Assembly (NCBI GenBank): GCA_031426355.1 | Contig: JANPLD010000084.1 | Location: 1 to 33,522 of the forward strand | DNA: 33,522 nt | Direction: 5' to 3' | From: JANPLD01 sp031426355 | GTDB taxonomy: Bacteria > Pseudomonadota > Alphaproteobacteria > Rickettsiales > UBA8987 | In this document: in pieces, positions 32,383 through 33,522 of the stretch | Layout: each line of letters begins with the position of its first letter | Position numbering within the stretch: the first letter of the stretch is position 1 | Translations under genes and position numbers: made by a program | The notes under the pieces: model-generated | Databases searched by the model: none | Seen by the model: only the letters and a program-made list of their open reading frames with translations | What the model was told of the DNA's origin: nothing

Positions 32383-33522
32383 ATGGTTGATAAAAAAAAT
32401 GACATGGATGATTTTGATGATGATCTTCTAGATGATCTGGACGATGGCGAGCCTGCCATATCGAAAAAACCACGAGTAGCTGAAGACAAAGAAAGCGCTA
32501 AAAGCAAACTTAGCGGAATATTTGGCAAGAAGAAGAAAATTGAGGAACATGTTGAGCATGATAACTCACTGGATATTAATGATGAGCTTACAGATAGCGT
32601 TCCAAAAGTATCTATAGCGACTAAAAAGAATGTTGCCGTTATTGGCGCCATAGCGTTAATCCTTTTATATTTTGTCTATGAAGTTTTTGTAGTAAATGAC
32701 AAGAAGAAAAAGAAAGTAGCTACTACTGAAACAGAGGAAATGCAAAGTGAGTTCCGTGAAGAATCTAAAGTTCCAGAACAGAGCCAGAAAAAAACTGATG
32801 AGCTTGCACAAAAAGAAGATCAGATACAACAGCTTCAGCAATTACAGCAGCAATCTCAAAACCCTGTGGCAGCTATAGATATAGCAGCTCCGCCACCTCC
32901 TCCGCCGCCAACTTTTGCAACTGAAAGTGCATATATTGATGATCTGGAGAAAAGTTCTTCTTCGGATGACGATGAAGATTTAGACGATAGCGATGATGAG
33001 GATTTCGATGAAGATATCGACCTTGATGATGACGATGATTCTGATTCAGGTGGACAAACTCAGGAAACCGGTTCTGGATTTACAAAATCAGGCGGCGTTC
33101 TGGTAAGGAATAAATTTGCGGCGCCAAGCGCTAATGCAAATGCAGGGCAAGAAGGGTTACCGCAACTTGGTAATAATGGGACGACCAGTGGCCCGGTTGT
33201 TCAGCAGGATATTCAGCAGCAGCTTAATGCTCCTATGTTTACTACTTCAAGCGCTGAGGAGCTTCCAAAAGATGAGGGAGCTGATGAGGATGATCCGTTC
33301 GAATTCAAGCTTGGTAAATCAAGTGCGCCTAATAAAAATGCTACTACTGTTGGTAACCTTAATAACATGATACTACAGGGTAAGGTTCTTGATGCGGTTA
33401 TTGAAACTGCGATCAATACTGACCTTCCCGGCAAATTGAGGGGTATAATAGCGCGAGATGTTTACGCGGAAGCAGGAAGGAAAATCCTTATACCCAAAGG
33501 TTCAAGATTAATTGGGACATAT
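32383..33522 (+). CDS. virB10: Type IV secretion system protein VirB10, partial
   Basis: VirB10 spans both membranes and gates the secretion channel. The frame is open for 380 codons to the window edge. The acidic cytoplasmic N-terminus (DDFDDDLLDDLDDG), a membrane helix at about 83-102, a Gln-rich coiled region, a seven-proline run at 170-176, and an Asp-rich stretch at about 195-221 precede the conserved barrel domain that begins GKVLDAVIETAINTDLPG and continues to IPKGSRLIGTY. The C-terminal barrel, with its outer-membrane pore helices, is beyond the window. virB11 and virD4 would be expected next. Confidence 0.93.
   Translation, partial: MVDKKNDMDDFDDDLLDDLDDGEPAISKKPRVAEDKESAKSKLSGIFGKKKKIEEHVEHDNSLDINDELTDSVPKVSIATKKNVAVIGAIALILLYFVYEVFVVNDKKKKKVATTETEEMQSEFREESKVPEQSQKKTDELAQKEDQIQQLQQLQQQSQNPVAAIDIAAPPPPPPPTFATESAYIDDLEKSSSSDDDEDLDDSDDEDFDEDIDLDDDDDSDSGGQTQETGSGFTKSGGVLVRNKFAAPSANANAGQEGLPQLGNNGTTSGPVVQQDIQQQLNAPMFTTSSAEELPKDEGADEDDPFEFKLGKSSAPNKNATTVGNLNNMILQGKVLDAVIETAINTDLPGKLRGIIARDVYAEAGRKILIPKGSRLIGTY

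Overview
This is an AT-rich, gene-dense alphaproteobacterial chromosome segment, by eye in the high 30s % GC. The best fit is Rickettsiales in the wide sense, because three things occur together: a virB8-virB9-virB10 type IV secretion cluster laid out as in the Rickettsiales rvh system, alphaproteobacterial hallmark genes (a DUF3035/BamF-like lipoprotein, FlbD, HemY, a RibB with a decayed GTP cyclohydrolase II domain), and an almost complete flagellar basal-body block. Arginine synthesis (argB), chorismate mutase and several transporters and hydrolases suggest a lineage with more metabolism than classical Rickettsia or Anaplasma, such as a flagellated, less host-dependent relative. This placement is inference; no 16S rRNA gene is present.

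Layout. 1-4512: a partial ribB-type gene (minus strand) diverges from a plus-strand run secF, ribF, lspA, a DUF3035 lipoprotein gene and a VanX-like dipeptidase gene; the last four overlap or nearly touch. 4513-6772: a nested inverted repeat, then motB and a HemY-like TPR membrane protein. 6773-7966: a REP-like paired palindrome, an unrecognised minus-strand gene and a 415-base noncoding stretch. 7967-13158: argB, an RluA-family pseudouridine synthase, a beta-carbonic anhydrase, a YceI protein, an MFS exporter and an HSL-type esterase. 13195-16815: a small basic protein, tRNA-Tyr, an RlmB-type methyltransferase with a long tandem-repeat N-terminus, an Hpt protein and an RlmI-type methyltransferase. 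16840-21753: an accessory-looking stretch with two hypothetical genes that each appear broken by one frameshift (one carries an HExxH motif, the other looks faintly PIN-like), the minus-strand genes radA, a secreted protein and fdxA, and tRNA-Gly. 22034-27954: fliF-fliG-fliH-fliN-motA-flbD. 27958-30707: chorismate mutase (minus strand) and lolC/E-lolD. 30790-33522: virB8, virB9 and a truncated virB10.

How the genes work together. Cell-envelope functions dominate: Sec export (SecF), lipoprotein maturation (LspA), lipoprotein release (LolC/E and LolD), outer-membrane assembly (BamF-like), peptidoglycan dipeptide cleavage, the flagellar rotor and stator, and a type IV secretion channel. FlbD is the only dedicated flagellar regulator in the window, and its receiver domain is degenerate. 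The main unexplained signals are the A9 tract that splits the HExxH gene, the two inverted-repeat elements at 4514-4627 and 6826-6910, and the 105-bp coding repeats in rlmB.
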